From contig NC_087388.1 of NCBI RefSeq assembly GCF_963675165.1, forward strand, positions 1,342,800 to 1,406,799: a DNA stretch of 64,000 bases. Reading direction: 5' to 3'. This document shows positions 34,101 through 43,535 of this stretch, piece after piece. The position numbers and the translations under genes were made by a program. This stretch comes from Halichondria panicea. Lineage: Eukaryota > Porifera > Demospongiae > Suberitida > Halichondriidae. The notes under the pieces were generated by a model that saw only the letters and a program-made list of their open reading frames with translations, did not search any database and had not been told where the DNA came from. Position 1 is the stretch's first letter. Every line of letters begins with the position of its first letter.

Positions 34101-34830
34101 CTGGAGTAAGCAGCATTCAAACCCAACATTTAATTTATGAGCTTAATTATTTCCTTGTACACATTTGTTTTTCCGATGGATGAGTCCCTGATTGACTCTG
34201 CTTTGAACTGCTTACAGGGATGAATACCCATGCATTGGAATAACTATTTAAAATGAAACATCATGATATTGCCAAATAGTATAATTCGACTGGAAAGTCT
34301 CAAGAACCCACCTGGAAAATATTAGTAGAGGTTCTCGCAGTCAACCCACAGGATTGTCAACAAAACAAGTCAAATCTCACACGAGCACAGTAAGTACACT
34401 ACCGTATAGCGGGTATATTTCGCGGGTATATTTTAAGGGTATAAACTTTCGCGGAATGACTGTTAGAAAGGTTTTGGTGGAATAGCAGTCGTTTAGTGGG
34501 TATATTTAGTTAGCCACGAACATTTATATACCCTCGAAATATACCCGCTATATAATAATACGTTATTATAATTATAGCTATATTCATTCATTCTATTGTA
34601 GACGTGCTTCTACACAGGAAAAGCATTATTGAAAGCAATCATCTGCATGTCCGTCCTGACAATTCCAATCATTTTCTGCCATCATTGGCTCTTGATGGCA
34701 GTGTCTTACTTCTCCCTTCTCCCTCACTTCTGAAGACATTGTGAGCATCAAAAGAGAGAGGAGAGACAAGAGGAGCAGAGCTGACCAGACAAGCACTCGT
34801 CATGCTGCATGGTCATGCACTTTTCATGTT
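31170..34830 (+). pseudogene. Two decayed copies of the 3' half of the ankyrin-Roco-Death gene
   Basis: Copy 1 (about 31170-33000) and copy 2 (about 33000-34830) each follow the gene A exon order from the late GTPase/COR region (GGGATTTTTGAAAAAAGACT; AAGCCTCCTTATCTC) through the segment ending ACTGGAGTAAG and the first Death-domain exon. Copy 2 also retains a second Death-domain exon remnant at 34600-34810. Stops, frameshifts and deletions are frequent. No ankyrin or P-loop part is present. In copy 1 the stretch at about 31385-31520 appears twice in diverged form (again at 31650). The same arrangement follows gene B. Confidence 0.85.
34400..34562. mobile_element. MITE with TAGCGGGTATATTTCG inverted ends
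   Basis: Ends TAGCGGGTATATTTCG and CGAAATATACCCGCTATA, interior non-coding. It sits in the intron position of the decayed copy 2, between the two Death-domain remnants. The paralogous tail carries it at the same place (63.65-63.82 kb), so it entered before the segmental duplication. Confidence 0.8.
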
Positions 34831-35590
34831 CCATATCTGTACCACATTATGTTAGATTTAGCTGCACGCATTCAATTGCACTTACATACTGTAGATATAG
34901 CTGTTCAATCCAACACATGTTTGTGTCGCTGAACTTTCAGAACTCATGCCTTGCCACTTAAGCAAAAATTACTTTTACACTTCCAATCGTTACTTTTTCT
35001 ACTGTGTATATGCAACATCTTACGTCCTTCAAAATTAGCATATTTTTGTTACTACTGTACAGTTATTCTAATGTTGTCAACTCTGACCTGAATGAAATGA
35101 ATTTTTGCACTTAGTTCTATATCTTCAATGGCCGGGTGTGCATGCAATGTCATGACTTAATTATGTATACTGTAAAAACTACATTATTACTCAATACACA
35201 GTACAGTAGTTTCGTATAGTTATACAGTATCCTGTTTGTCACAACCATTAGCTATTGACAGTGTGTACTTGTACGAAACTGTACCAGTGCAGTACCTATA
35301 AAATAAGCAGTCCTATCGGGAATGGAAACCAGACACCATCTTATCCATGCATAATTATATATAATTCCTGATTATACAGTAACTGTTGCTGATCATGAAC
35401 ATTATACAGAAATTAACTTGATATTGAATTTGTATTTAATTATGTATACTTTTCCAGTTAAATTAATGTCATGCAAGAGTTCAATAATTCAGTGACTATC
35501 ATTACAATAAATGTGTATCATAAAAACTCGATACAAAACTATTAGTAAAAGCAAGAGTTCATTAACCAAAAAAGTTAAGGGAAATTCAGC
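34831..35590. other. Non-coding stretch
   Basis: AT-rich, only very short open frames and no recognised repeat ends. Nothing functional is seen. Confidence 0.45.
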
Positions 35591-35591
35591 C

Positions 35592-36003
35592 TAAACTACA
35601 GTCTGTCAAATTCCAGTGGATCAAAGTTTGCAAGGTTAGCTGCTTCTGACCATACAGCAAGTCTTGAGCTGTCCATTTCCGGTGCATGCATGCACATTGC
35701 CGGCTGCTAGGGCATGACTCATTCCTCCAATTTCGACTTTACATTCGGGACACTTGGCCCTTTGCATCGCTCCCCCACACCCGCCAATTGCATAGGTGTG
35801 GCCATTGGGGCACTTGTACCAATGGCCTTTCGGGAGGCCAATAGCCTGACTATCTCAAGTCTTTCTGTTTCGGACAGTCCGGTTGCTGGGATATTAGCAG
35901 CTTCATCAGCAGTCATGGGTCGCAGCTCACAATTTAGCTGCTTGTATATCAGCTTCATTTTTTTACTTTCGTCTTGCCATAATGACAGACCAATCACCAT
36001 CGT
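35592..36003 (-). pseudogene. C-terminal fragment of a ZNFX1/RNF213-like protein with RZ-type zinc finger
   Basis: On the minus strand the conserved HWYKCPNGHTYAIGGCGGA segment and the following KCPEC give CX3HX6CX8CX2C, the RZ-type zinc-finger pattern known at the C-termini of ZNFX1 and RNF213. Upstream is a stretch rich in acidic and basic residues with TADEAANIPATGLSETERL. Two lesions are visible: a one-base loss near 35860, just before the finger, and a four-base duplication-like insertion (GCATGCATGC) near 35685. The reading ends in NFDPLEFDRL and a stop near 35600. A pogo-like element lies 55 bp beyond its 5' side, and the rest of the gene was not found past it. The related proteins act in RNA-linked innate immunity in animals; this copy cannot encode a full protein. 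Confidence 0.78.
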
Positions 36004-36057
36004 TTTTTTCCTGCCCCTTTTCCAACTGCCATTCCTCCTCTTATAGAGCCTTGTATA

Positions 36058-37023
36058 GAGTAATCAATCGAATATCGGGCGGCACCTATTTCCGGACACG
36101 GCCACGCCTAACTAGAGAACAGCTGTGATCATTTATTGCCAGCAGTACATAGCAGGGGCCCCTACTAACCTGGACACAAAATTTCGAGTCGTATCATTAG
36201 TCGTAGTAGAAGCAAGAGCTCTTGAAACGCAAAATACGGACATACGCATGATCATCCAATCTGTTGTATTCTCGTTTAGCCACTGCAGCAGGGGCGTAGG
36301 GAGGGGGAGGGCTTTGGGGGCTGGAGCCCCCCCCTTTCTCTGCAAAAACTACACTAAGAGCCCCACCTTCTCTGATGAGTCTTTAGCCTGGGAATTACTG
36401 GTATAGATTAGTGGCAGACAAACAGCATGTCCAAGAGCTAGCTATACTATACTAGTAACTTTGATTCTTTAGTGCAACTAAGCTAGCTAGCTACGGCTAG
36501 CTAGCTAGCTTTAGCAGTATTATTAATTGAAGCAAGGTGTGGCTATTTCTTGCACATGCGCAATGAGTCATTAATTAGGGGGTGTGGCTTCCGGTCACCG
36601 GAATTTTCGGCGCTCGGCGCCAAGTAGTTTCTGGCGCGAACAGCTCAGCCCCCCCTTCCTCAAATTCCTGCCTACGCCCCTGTGCAGAGACCTCTTGTAA
36701 AGAGCAAACAGAACGATAAGTATACCTAAAGAAAGATAGACTACTGTGCTATACAAACAGCATCTAAACAAAACTCTTGGTGCTATACAAATTACACAGT
36801 TCAAGTAATCGTTGTAGTGAAGGTTAAAGTGCGGACATCTTCTCTTCCATTGCTGCCTCCCTGATCACACTACCTCAGCAGATCAATTTCAAACACGTGG
36901 ATGGATTAAAGTTAGCTGATGAACATGTGCATGTGAAGGGCTCTGTACTGGACCTTTAGCTTGCTTTGAAATTTGTGAGTTACACTTACTTGGTTGTAAT
37001 GTTTTTGTACACAGTGTGTAGAC
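36058..37023. repeat. Left terminal inverted repeat of the pogo-like transposon
   Basis: Pairs with 42436-42997 over about 560 bp with very few differences. It is interrupted at 36289-36687 by a younger element plus its target duplication. Confidence 0.9.
36289..36682. mobile_element. CAGGGGCGTAGG-ended element inside the left arm, 5-bp target duplication
   Basis: Ends CAGGGGCGTAGG and CCTACGCCCCTG, 394 bp, no coding. TGCAG is duplicated at 36284-36288 and 36683-36687. The right arm of the host transposon (about 42761-42779, CTCTGCAGTGGCTAAACG) is the intact, uninterrupted version of the same site, which proves both the insertion and its 5-bp duplication. Confidence 0.95.
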
Positions 37024-37141
37024 TCTACCAATCATACCAAACATCACATGACTAATGAAAAACACATGACTAATGAAAAATTATAAAACTAATGAACAGT
37101 TATATAACACAATACTGCAAATGATTCACAAAAAAATAGAT

Positions 37142-37281
37142 CTAACAGCATTCAAAACGGATTTCTTTGGCATTTTCTATAACAATTCCCACACATTCAC
37201 AGTGATACCATTGCCCACAATTGTCACACTTCACCCAATCACCACTATCAGCATTAGTGCACCTACGGCTGATGCACAGAC
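37142..37281 (-). CDS. Last exon of the pogo-like transposase gene: PHD-like zinc finger
   Basis: After a 3' splice site (TTTCTTGTGTAG) the minus strand encodes about 46 residues ending in a stop: CISRRC, then WVKCDNCGQWYHCEC, then ECC. The C..CX2CX4HX2C spacing is that of a PHD-type finger, and pogo-type transposases of other animals are known to end in a similar CX2C..W.H..C segment. Some cysteine spacings (CX4C at the start, adjacent CC at the end) depart from the classic pattern. It is the 3'-most coding part seen in the element, about 150 bp inside the left arm. Confidence 0.65.
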
Positions 37282-37438
37282 CTACACAAGAAACATTAAC
37301 TTTAATGACAATGGGTGCATACAAGTGTGAAGGGAATACCTTGACTGCTCACAACACCAGTTTTAGTAACCTTCTGCGAGACTGAAATATGGAGCAATAT
37401 CAAGTTTCTAATATATACGTTACTTTCTCACAACTTAC

Positions 37439-39660
37439 TAGTCTTCCTTGGACGCCCAACATTGTGCTTGTTGATAGCCCCAGACTCTGAGAGAAAATGA
37501 TTTGTATAACTGTAGAGCTCAATGTCATGAGTGTGTGTGTGTGTAATACCTCGAGTGTTCATAGGACAAAGTGGAGAAACCCTCCGCAGCACTAATTTTA
37601 AGAAAACAAATATAAAGGTGTATACATGTAAAACTTATAAGTAAGTGTGTACTACTATTCTAAATTAACTGTAGCTTACCAGTTCTCGTTGCATGACCAG
37701 CAGTACTACAGTGTGTAACTGACACAGGCTCTGCAAAGATCATAAATTTACATTATGTACAATAACCAGACAGTAAGCACATGACGTGAGGCTAGGTGCA
37801 GACAGTGTGGTGCATATTTACCTCCATTATTGAGACAAAAATGGAACAGTGTATACAACTTACTGGTTTACCTTCAACTTCCTGTGATCTTGACCCACTA
37901 TTCTCAGCTCCTAAATAAATTAATTAGACGTTAATTTTCAAAGCCACAATGTCTGCATGTATTTTTTAAACACCTTGACTATTCCCGGTTACTGTAACGG
38001 GTGGAGTAACCTTCCGGGAGACTAAAGAGAAGCAAAATGAAAAGTTATAAGTTTGTCCCCTCACAGCATATTTATACAACATACCCGTTTTCTTCGGGCG
38101 GCCAACAGGGCCTTTCTTGCTGTCTGGACCTTGACTGATGAGCCTGCCATTTTTCTTCGCAGTAGCTGACACAGGCTCTGTGACAATTAACGCATTTATA
38201 ATTAACTACTACATGTCTGTAGGTTGGATCATGCTACACCAAGTAGCGATCATGAACCATTTAGTGCCTAATGATGGTATAATATACCTTCAACTTCCTG
38301 TGATCCAGTATTCTCAGCTCCTAAATAAATAAACGAGACACCTTAATAATTATTTCCAAAGCCACAATGTCTGCATGTATTTTTAAACACCTTGACTGTT
38401 CACAGTTGCTGTAACAGGTAGAGTAACCTTCCGGGAGACTAAAAAGAAGCAAAATGAAAGTTTATAAGTTTGTCCCACAGGCTTACAGCATAATTATACA
38501 ACATACCAGTTTTCCTTGGGCACCTAACAGGGCGTTTCTTGCTGTCTGGACCTTGACTGATGAGACTGCCATTTTTCTTCGCAGCAGCTGACACGGGCTC
38601 TGTGACAATTATAAAACATGAAGGTCACCTACATGTATGCATTTAATTGGATCGCACAGTGTAATAATAACGTTAACTATTGGATCGTAATAATAACGCA
38701 ACCATTGGATCGTAATAATAACGCAACCATTGGATTGTAATAATAACGTATAAACTATTGTATCATAATAAAGTTATTAATATGCAAATAGTTATTATTA
38801 TGATCCAGTAAAGGTTACTATTATGATCCAATAGTTAACATTATTATTACACTGTACGATCCATATACACGTACATGTAGCTAGTACATGTGATCATGCT
38901 ATACAAGTACATGTAGCGATTATGTACCATTAAATTTTAGTGCCTAATGGTTACATGTAAGTACAAATCAAATGTACATATACCCTCAACTCTTGACCCA
39001 CTATTCTCAGCTCCTAAATAAATTAATTAGACGTTAATTTTCAAAGCCACAACGTCTGCATGTATTTTTTAAACACCTTGACTATTTACAGTTATTTTAA
39101 TGGGTGAAGTAACCTTCTGGGAGACTACGCAAAAATGAAATTTATAAGTTTGTCCCCTCACAGTAAAATTATACAAAACATACTGTACCAGTTTTCCGTG
39201 GGCGCCCAAGAGGGGGAAGCTTCTTGTTGGACACAGACTCTGTACTGTTCACAGGACCAGGTGGTGAAACTTTCTGCGAGACTAAAATGGCGCAAAATGA
39301 ACTTTCCAAAAACTACCCAATAATTTACCAGTTTTCCTTGAACTCCTAAGAGTATATTTACAGCTCTTTACTGATAACGGATCTGTGTGAATCATGTTGG
39401 CTTATCATGTATGCAACTGTACCTGTATATGGTACATGTATGCACACTCATTCACATATTCATGTGTGAGATATACCTTGACTGTTCCCAGGAACAGGTG
39501 GAGTAACTTCCTGTGAGCCTGAAATAAAAAAGTTTCTAATAAACATACTGTATAAATTAATTATGTAACTTTGTACAATTATAGTACAGCAAACATTTAC
39601 ATTGTAGCTCACCAGCTCTCGGCAGACAACTGCCAGTAGTATCAGGCACAGACTCTGTTT
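37439..39660 (-). CDS. Series of small AT-hook exons of the pogo-like transposase gene
   Basis: Minus-strand mini-exons with GT/AG borders, all multiples of three bases and in the same phase. AT-hook cores are VGRPRKT (37439-37486, 48 bp), VGRPKKT (38085-38177, 93 bp), the degenerate VRCPRKT (38507-38599, 93 bp) and LGRPRKT (39189-39239, 51 bp). Between them lie 48-bp exons (37974-38021, S.KVTPPVTVTGNSQ) and exons encoding GAENSGSRSQEVE-like peptides (about 37873-37912, 38292-38322, 39000). The three exon types repeat as a unit, with further diverged members near 39330, 39480 and 39610. AT-hooks bind the minor groove of AT-rich DNA. Which exons are actually joined cannot be told from sequence alone. 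Confidence 0.65.
38646..38876. repeat. Inverted repeat with internal 25-bp tandem units, within an intron
   Basis: Outer arms GGATCGCACAGTGTAATAAT and ATTATTACACTGTACGATCC pair. Inside, units of about 25 bp ending CATTGGATCGTAATAATAAC recur three to four times on the left arm only. It lies between two AT-hook exon units. Confidence 0.75.
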
Positions 39661-40165
39661 CACGATCTGAACAAAGCAGCATGTTATTATAGGGTACACA
39701 ACTGTATTACAGAGTGAAAATCAAACACACTGTATCATGAGTACATATTATATTCTTTACCTGGTCCAATAGATTCATCTCCTGAATAGCACCAACTATC
39801 AAAAAGGGCATCCACAATAGGATCACAATAATCATCTACAGTAATAAAAAAAACCAGTCATTATTGTGTTCGCAAATCCAATACAGCACATATAATATGT
39901 ACATGTACCTGGTCCGAACGATCTTCTACCTTCTGAATCATCAGCATCTTCAAAAGCAGGAAACAAATATTACGTAAAGTGTATAATGAAGTGTATTGTA
40001 CATGTAAGTACCTGGTTGAGGAGACACTTCTAAATCCGACTCACGCTCGTCAGTTTGTTTGTTACAGGTACCACCAGCTACATGTATGAAACAAAAATGT
40101 GTGTACAGTACGTGTACACTCTAGAGAACGAATGTAACGTTCCACATGTAACACACAAAACCCAC

Positions 40166-40294
40166 CTTGTGGATGATACATTTCAAGCCATAGTTTATAC
40201 CTTCCCTTTGGTGCAAGATCATAGCCTTCAAGCAGCCTCGTTTCAAAACGGTCCCACTCGTTGTCGGTGAAGACAACATCACTCTCAGGAACAG
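40166..40294 (-). CDS. Second coding exon of the pogo-like transposase gene
   Basis: 129 bp bounded by a 3' splice site (TTATGCAG) and a 5' splice site (GTGGGT), in phase with the main exon, which ends at 40354. It encodes VPESDVVFTDNEWDRFETR, then LLEGYDL and RYKLWLEMYHP. The EGYDL..RY..WL...HP pattern is a conserved C-terminal segment of pogo-type transposases. The frame is intact. Confidence 0.75.
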
Positions 40295-40353
40295 CTGCAT
40301 AAATAATTATAAGCTATAATTATACGACCAAACATAACAGTACTTTGACTCAC

Positions 40354-42034
40354 AGTTAGTCGATTCTTTGGGCAACCTTGCGGGTGTGAGAGTTTGCTTC
40401 TGTTTCTGTTTCTTTGCTTCTTGCTTCTGAAGTCTCTTCTGCTGAGCTTGTTTCTTCTTAAGTTCCTTCTCAAGCTTCATTTGTTCCTTTTGGTTAATAA
40501 TCTTCAGATTTTCAGAACTTGTTAGCACCCGTCCACTGCCAACTGGCTTAGCTTGTTGGGTGTGCAACTCAGGCACCGTCACTGCAGAAAGACATTTCGT
40601 AACAGCAGTCTGTCGTAGAACACAGCTGTTTTTAGCAGGACTCTTAGCAGGGGAGTCACCATCAGAAGAGTCTGTTTCTTCAACACTTGCATCATGTAGA
40701 TGTATAGATCTTGATGGACTGCAGTTGTAGAGTGGTATGAAATTAAGGCCTGTTTCCTGTGCCAAGCTTGAAACCTGATCCTTAAAATCAGCAACAGGTA
40801 GCCTAATTGCCTCTCGATTAAAAGGGACTATGCCTGTGCATCGAAATCCACTTATGGCATTAGCTGGGGTCATTGATGCAAACCATGCTTTGTTGAACAG
40901 CCGAGAAAACTCGTATCGGGTCACCATTTTTCCACCACTTTGTGCCATATAACTATGACATTCCTTCCTCCAGGCACGCTTCAGTGGCCCAAAACAGCCC
41001 TTATCAAGGGGTTGTGTTAAATGCGTTGTATTCGGCGGGAGACAGAAGAGTATTACCTGCTCCGAAGCTGCAAGTCTCACAGTACTCGGCTGGTAATGGG
41101 TAGAATGGCCATCCATTATTAACAACACAGGACGCACTGGAGATGCATTAGGCAAAAATTGGCACTTAAACCAGTCTTCAAACAACACACTATCAATCCA
41201 TCCATTTTTTGATGTTCCATACCTAGTTCCTGGTACTTCTCCATAAGTCCAAGCTGTTTTAATGTTCATTCTGTCAAATATAATCATAGGAGGAATGATT
41301 TGACCTGTTGCACTGACAGCTGAAACACATGTAAGCTGTGCTTTATTTCCGGTTGAGATTTTTATTGGGTGTTTTACACCTCTGACAGTGATGATTTTTG
41401 GAGGTGCAGGGTCGAGGGGCATGCCTGTTTCGTCCATGTTGTAGATTTGGGATGGGCAATCGAGTAAATCATTCTCTGTCAGCGTCTGCTCCAACAAGTC
41501 ATAATAGCAAGAAATTACTTGGGGAGAACTTGCTACAGCCCTTGAGTATGATAATGGCTCTGCAGCACGTACAGCTAGTTCACCATGCCTCTTCTTAAAC
41601 GAGGTCCACCACCCATCAGTGACTACGGCAGTTCGAAGTCCTTTTGTTTGAACAATGTTACGAACCAGTGCCAAAACTTCCTGTTTGGATTTTACATAGC
41701 CCATTGATGCACAACCACAGAGAAAACTAACAAGTTCATTCTCTTCCTCATCAGTGAGGAGCTTTGGTGGGCCACTTCTCGCCCCAAACTTAACTCGTCC
41801 ACTGACGCGATCCTGAAGAGTTGACTTAGGTACTCCATATGCCTCGGCAGCATCTCGTACTGAGAGCCCATCTTCAATATGTGCTAAGTATGCTTTATAG
41901 AGGGTACTTTCAGTCCATGACTTGTAAGAGGTTGGTCGTTTCGCAACTGTGGGTATATAAGACGATCGCGGTGGCGAGAGAGTAAAAGTTCTTCGTGCGA
42001 CAAACACACGGTCATTCAAGCTGAGCTGAGCCAT
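40354..42034 (-). CDS. pogo-like DDE transposase, main exon
   Basis: About 560 residues from the ATG at 42034; the frame extends upstream, but this Met begins a typical N-terminus. Residues 40-110 contain a psq/CENP-B-like helix-turn-helix (SVRDAAEAYGVPKSTLQDRV) that would bind the terminal repeats. A CENP-B-type second DNA-binding domain follows (VVTDGWWTSFKKRHGELAVR). The DDE_1 catalytic domain shows YNMDETG, LLIMDGHSTH and TQPLDKGCFGPLK, with Asp at each catalytic position. The C-terminal 100 residues include Lys/Gln/Glu-rich coiled coil. The exon ends at a GTGAGT 5' splice site; reading on into the intron gives the longer open frame ending at 40307. No frameshift or internal stop is seen, so the exon may still be functional. 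Confidence 0.88.
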
Positions 42035-42360
42035 CAAACAACTGCAAACAACAAAAATATGCATATTAAAAACCAAAGGAATACTTTGTATCCTGTGCCT
42101 TATACCCACAACAGCAGGTTCTTGCAATTAGCCTACCACAGGTAAAGTGGCTGGGCATGAGACTATGTACGTTTAAATGTATGTGCAGAATAGCTAGCAC
42201 TATATTTCTATTCAAGGGGCATACTTTTACACACGTGCCTGGCCTTAGGTGTGCTGGCATGCCAATCACATGCCCCTTTACAGGCTAAACTACACATATG
42301 GCCTATTACAAAGCTCTAGGCTTGAATTTGAAATTATATTCTCCGTTCCAATGCCTAAGA

Positions 42361-42420
42361 GCTCTGGTAGCTCAGTAGTAAGAGCATCTGACTATTATTC
42401 AGAAAGTCTCAGGTTCATGT
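42361..42420 (+). tRNA. tRNA-like fragment, 3' part lost
   Basis: TGGTAGCTCAGT matches the A box, with a D stem GCTC/GAGC, an anticodon stem TCTGA/TCAGA and a loop CTATTAT (anticodon ATT, Asn-like). The sequence then reaches CAGGTTCATG, a degraded B box, with no pairing T stem or 3' acceptor strand. It lies 15 bp from the inner edge of the right terminal repeat. It is most likely a tRNA-derived fragment or SINE remnant, not a working tRNA. Confidence 0.45.
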
Positions 42421-42435
42421 AACAGTTTAATCATA

Positions 42436-42997
42436 CACACTGTGTACAAAAACATTACAACCAAGTAAGTGTAACTCACAAATTTCAAAGCAAGCTAAAG
42501 GTCCAGTACAGAGCCCTTCACATGCACACGTTCATCAGCTAACTTTAATCCATCCACGTGTTTGAAATTGATCTGCTGAGGTAGTGTGATCAGGGAGGCA
42601 GCAATGGAAGAGAAGATGTCCGCACTTTAACCTTCACTACAACGATTACTTGAACTGTGTAATTTGTATAGCACCAAGAGTTTTGTTTAGATGCTGTTTG
42701 TATAGCACAGTAGTCTATCTTTCTTTAGGTATACTTATCGTTCTGTTTGCTCTTTACAAGAGGTCTCTGCAGTGGCTAAACGAGAATACAACAGATTGGA
42801 TGATCATGCGTATGTCCGTATTTTGCGTTTCAAGAGCTCTTGCTTCTACTACGACTAATGATACGACTCGAAATTTTGTGTCCAGGTTAGTAGGGGCCCC
42901 TGCTATGTACTGCTGGCAATAAATGATCACAGCTGTTCTCTAGTTAGGCGTGGCCGTGTCCGGAAATAGGTGCCGCCCGATATTCGATTGATTACTC
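42436..42997. repeat. Right terminal inverted repeat of the pogo-like transposon
   Basis: Uninterrupted arm of about 562 bp, inverted relative to 36058-37023. The open frame inside it (42650-42922) also occurs in the left arm, so it is a repeat by-product, not a gene. Confidence 0.9.
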
Positions 42998-42999
42998 TA

Positions 43000-43535
43000 C
43001 AAGACTTCGTTCCCTTCCACTAGTTAATCTCCTTGTATCATCTGGACTTCAGTGTCTTATCCACACGTATATAATACATGCATATAGCTAGCTATAAGAG
43101 CAGCATTATGCACCCTCGTTTTGGATGAAAGCATCTTGGAGAGATAGTACAGCCAATCAGATGACATAACTATCATGTTTCGTCGATGAAACCAACTTGA
43201 AACAGCTGTGGCAATGTGTGTATTGTTAGTACATTAACAAGATAGCAAGAATACCTTCTCTTTCTTTATGTATGGAACAACCACTGCACACAGACACATG
43301 TAGCACAGCACAGCCTACATAATAATACAGAATCAAGTTCCTAGTATATAATTAATGGATCTAACCATGCAGCAATCTGCTAAACCGCACCAATTAGTTT
43401 AGACCAAGTCTATACCAGTGAATTCCAAGTGAGATAGCTACTGACTCGTAAAGAACATTTTCATCATGTTTTTTCATACAATAGTTATTATGCTGGCACC
43501 CCAGCAAAAGCAAAACCATTCATTGCAGTTTTATC
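43000..43535. other. Non-coding stretch
   Basis: No coding. Around 43100-43200 it resembles 2760-2870 and 6270-6360 (GAAAGCATCTTGGAGAGATA-type segment). Confidence 0.4.

Larger units (their letters stand above)
36058..42997 (-). mobile_element. pogo-like DNA transposon with long terminal inverted repeats
   Basis: The ends are inverted repeats starting GAGTAATCAATCGAATATCG, flanked by TA on each side (36056-36057 and 42998-42999), 6940 bp in all. The arms extend to about 37023 and from about 42436, roughly 560 bp each once the 394-bp insert in the left arm is removed. The minus strand carries a transposase exon and downstream small exons. CTTGTA/TACAAG just outside also pairs apart from one extra TA on the left, so the true end could be six bases further out. 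Confidence 0.85.

Noticed and set aside
42650-42922. 90-residue frame in the right arm of the transposon, repeated in the left arm
   Set aside because: It lies wholly in the inverted repeat, and its left-arm copy is broken by an insertion; no domain was recognised.
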